The position numbers and the translations under genes were made by a program. Positions 5,984-6,912 of a stretch of 6,912 nt of DNA are shown here, piece after piece. Position 1 is the first letter of the stretch; every line of letters begins with the position of its first letter. The notes below the pieces were generated by a model. That model saw only the letters and a list, made by a program, of their open reading frames with translations, ran no database searches and was not told the DNA's origin. The DNA is from an uncultured Eubacteriales bacterium (lineage in GTDB: Bacteria; Bacillota; Clostridia; Peptostreptococcales; Anaerovoracaceae). Location: assembly GCA_902766915.1 (NCBI GenBank), contig CACXFN010000006.1:1-6912 (forward strand), written 5' to 3'.

Positions 5984-6912
5984 ATGGATAACGAAAACAT
6001 GGAAAACATGCAGGATGCAGTAAGTGAAGAAGTTCAAACAATGGATGAGCTAATCCCGGAGGAAACTCTAAGCGAACAAAGAAGGATTCGTAGAGAAAAG
6101 CTGGCAGAACTAAGAGCAGCCGGTCGCGACCCGTTCCTAAATGAGACATGGGATGTAACTGCTCACAGTGTTGACATTAAAGAAAACTTTATAGCGATGG
6201 AAGATCAGGAAGTATCCATGGCCGGTCGTATCATGACCAAGCGTATCATGGGTAAAGCGGCATTCTTTGATATGCAGGATAAGCAGGGAAGAATCCAGTG
6301 CTATGTAAAACGTGACGACATCGGCGAAGAAGAATACAAATGGTTCAAGACCTATGACATTGGCGACATCGTCGGTATCCAGGGTAAGGTTTTCAAAACT
6401 AAGACAGATGAAATCTCAATTCATGTGGTGAAACTAGTTCTTCTCAGCAAATCCATCCAGGTTCTTCCGGATAAATTTAAGGGACTGGTTGACCAGGATA
6501 TCAGATATCGTCAGCGCTACGTTGACCTGATTGTAAATCCGGAAGTTCGCGATACATTCTATAAGCGCGCTCGCATCATCAAAGCCATCAAGAGCGTACT
6601 GGAGGATGACTATGGATTCCTGGAAGTTGATACTCCGATTTTGACCACCATCGCAGGTGGTGCTAATGCACGTCCATTTGATACGCATCACAATACATTG
6701 GATTTGGACATGAAGCTTAGAATCTCCAACGAACTCTTCCTGAAGAGGCTTATCGTTGGTGGTCTGGATCGTGTTTATGAAATGGGTAAGATGTTCCGTA
6801 ACGAAGGAATGGACAGAAACCACAATCCTGAGTTCACATCCATGGAATGCTATATGGCATACGGAAACATGGAAAGCGTAATGGATGTTACGGAGCAGGT
6901 CGTATACAAATC
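5984..6912 (+). CDS. lysS: Lysyl-tRNA synthetase, class II, 3'-truncated by the window edge
   Basis: Class II aminoacyl-tRNA synthetase charging tRNA-Lys in the cytoplasm. The frame is open from 5984 to the last base: 309 complete codons of the roughly 490-505 usual in the family. After an acidic, Met-rich leader (about 1-30) comes the RREKLAELRAAGRDPF segment (37-52), then the OB-fold anticodon-binding domain (about 65-150) with KAAFFDMQDKQGRIQCYV. The catalytic domain opens with DIRYRQRYVDLI and shows motif 1 (invariant-type Pro218 in VDTPILT), GGANARPF and motif 2 (FRNEG at 271-275, followed by HNPEFT). Motif 3 lies beyond the window. Start: AAAGGA at 5971-5976, 7 bases before the ATG, favours 5984 over the later in-frame ATGs. 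It is the second gene of the greA operon; no terminator or promoter is seen in the 26-base gap. Confidence 0.97.
   Translation, partial: MDNENMENMQDAVSEEVQTMDELIPEETLSEQRRIRREKLAELRAAGRDPFLNETWDVTAHSVDIKENFIAMEDQEVSMAGRIMTKRIMGKAAFFDMQDKQGRIQCYVKRDDIGEEEYKWFKTYDIGDIVGIQGKVFKTKTDEISIHVVKLVLLSKSIQVLPDKFKGLVDQDIRYRQRYVDLIVNPEVRDTFYKRARIIKAIKSVLEDDYGFLEVDTPILTTIAGGANARPFDTHHNTLDLDMKLRISNELFLKRLIVGGLDRVYEMGKMFRNEGMDRNHNPEFTSMECYMAYGNMESVMDVTEQVVYK

Noticed and set aside
6434..6823. Minus-strand open frame of 129 codons at the right end
   Set aside because: It is antisense to lysS, whose plus-strand frame carries clear class II motifs; no independent coding sign.

Overview
The window shows five collinear plus-strand genes with short gaps: the 3' part of tyrS, a very long acyl-CoA-ligase-like gene, a PLP-dependent amino-acid racemase gene, greA, and the 5' part of lysS. 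Protein subtypes and signals point to a low-to-medium GC Firmicute, most likely an anaerobic Clostridia member. The evidence is a tyrosyl-tRNA synthetase of the KMGKT type, a racemase resembling clostridial ornithine racemase, the greA-lysS pairing, AGGAG-type ribosome binding sites and a textbook sigma-A promoter. Genus cannot be told from the sequence.

Layout. Bases 1-1143 are tyrosyl-tRNA synthetase without its first several dozen residues. After 8 bases comes a 993-codon AMP-forming ligase (1152-4133). Its first ~600 residues are a complete adenylating enzyme; its remaining ~350 residues are a decayed second copy of the same fold. After a 44-base gap comes an Orr/YhfX-like racemase (4178-5314). 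The 157-base gap that follows (5315-5471) holds no gene and no visible terminator, but has a consensus promoter (TTGACA, 17 bases, TATAAT) and a 9-bp tandem duplication carrying the Shine-Dalgarno sequence of greA. greA (5472-5957) and lysS (from 5984, running off the end) are 26 bases apart and form an operon started by that promoter.

How they fit. tyrS, the ligase and the racemase are probably one transcription unit whose promoter lies left of the window. greA-lysS is a second unit, possibly also receiving readthrough. tyrS, greA and lysS are information-processing housekeeping genes. The ligase and racemase are metabolic and accessory, with AT-richer codon choice; their substrates cannot be read from the sequence.

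Most of the window is ordinary. The parts worth a second look are the ligase with a degenerate second adenylation half, the odd junction between it and the racemase (strong ribosome binding site without a start codon, plus an open -1 frame), and hydrophilic loop insertions in two neighbouring enzymes. No tRNA, rRNA, CRISPR, insertion sequence or riboswitch was seen.
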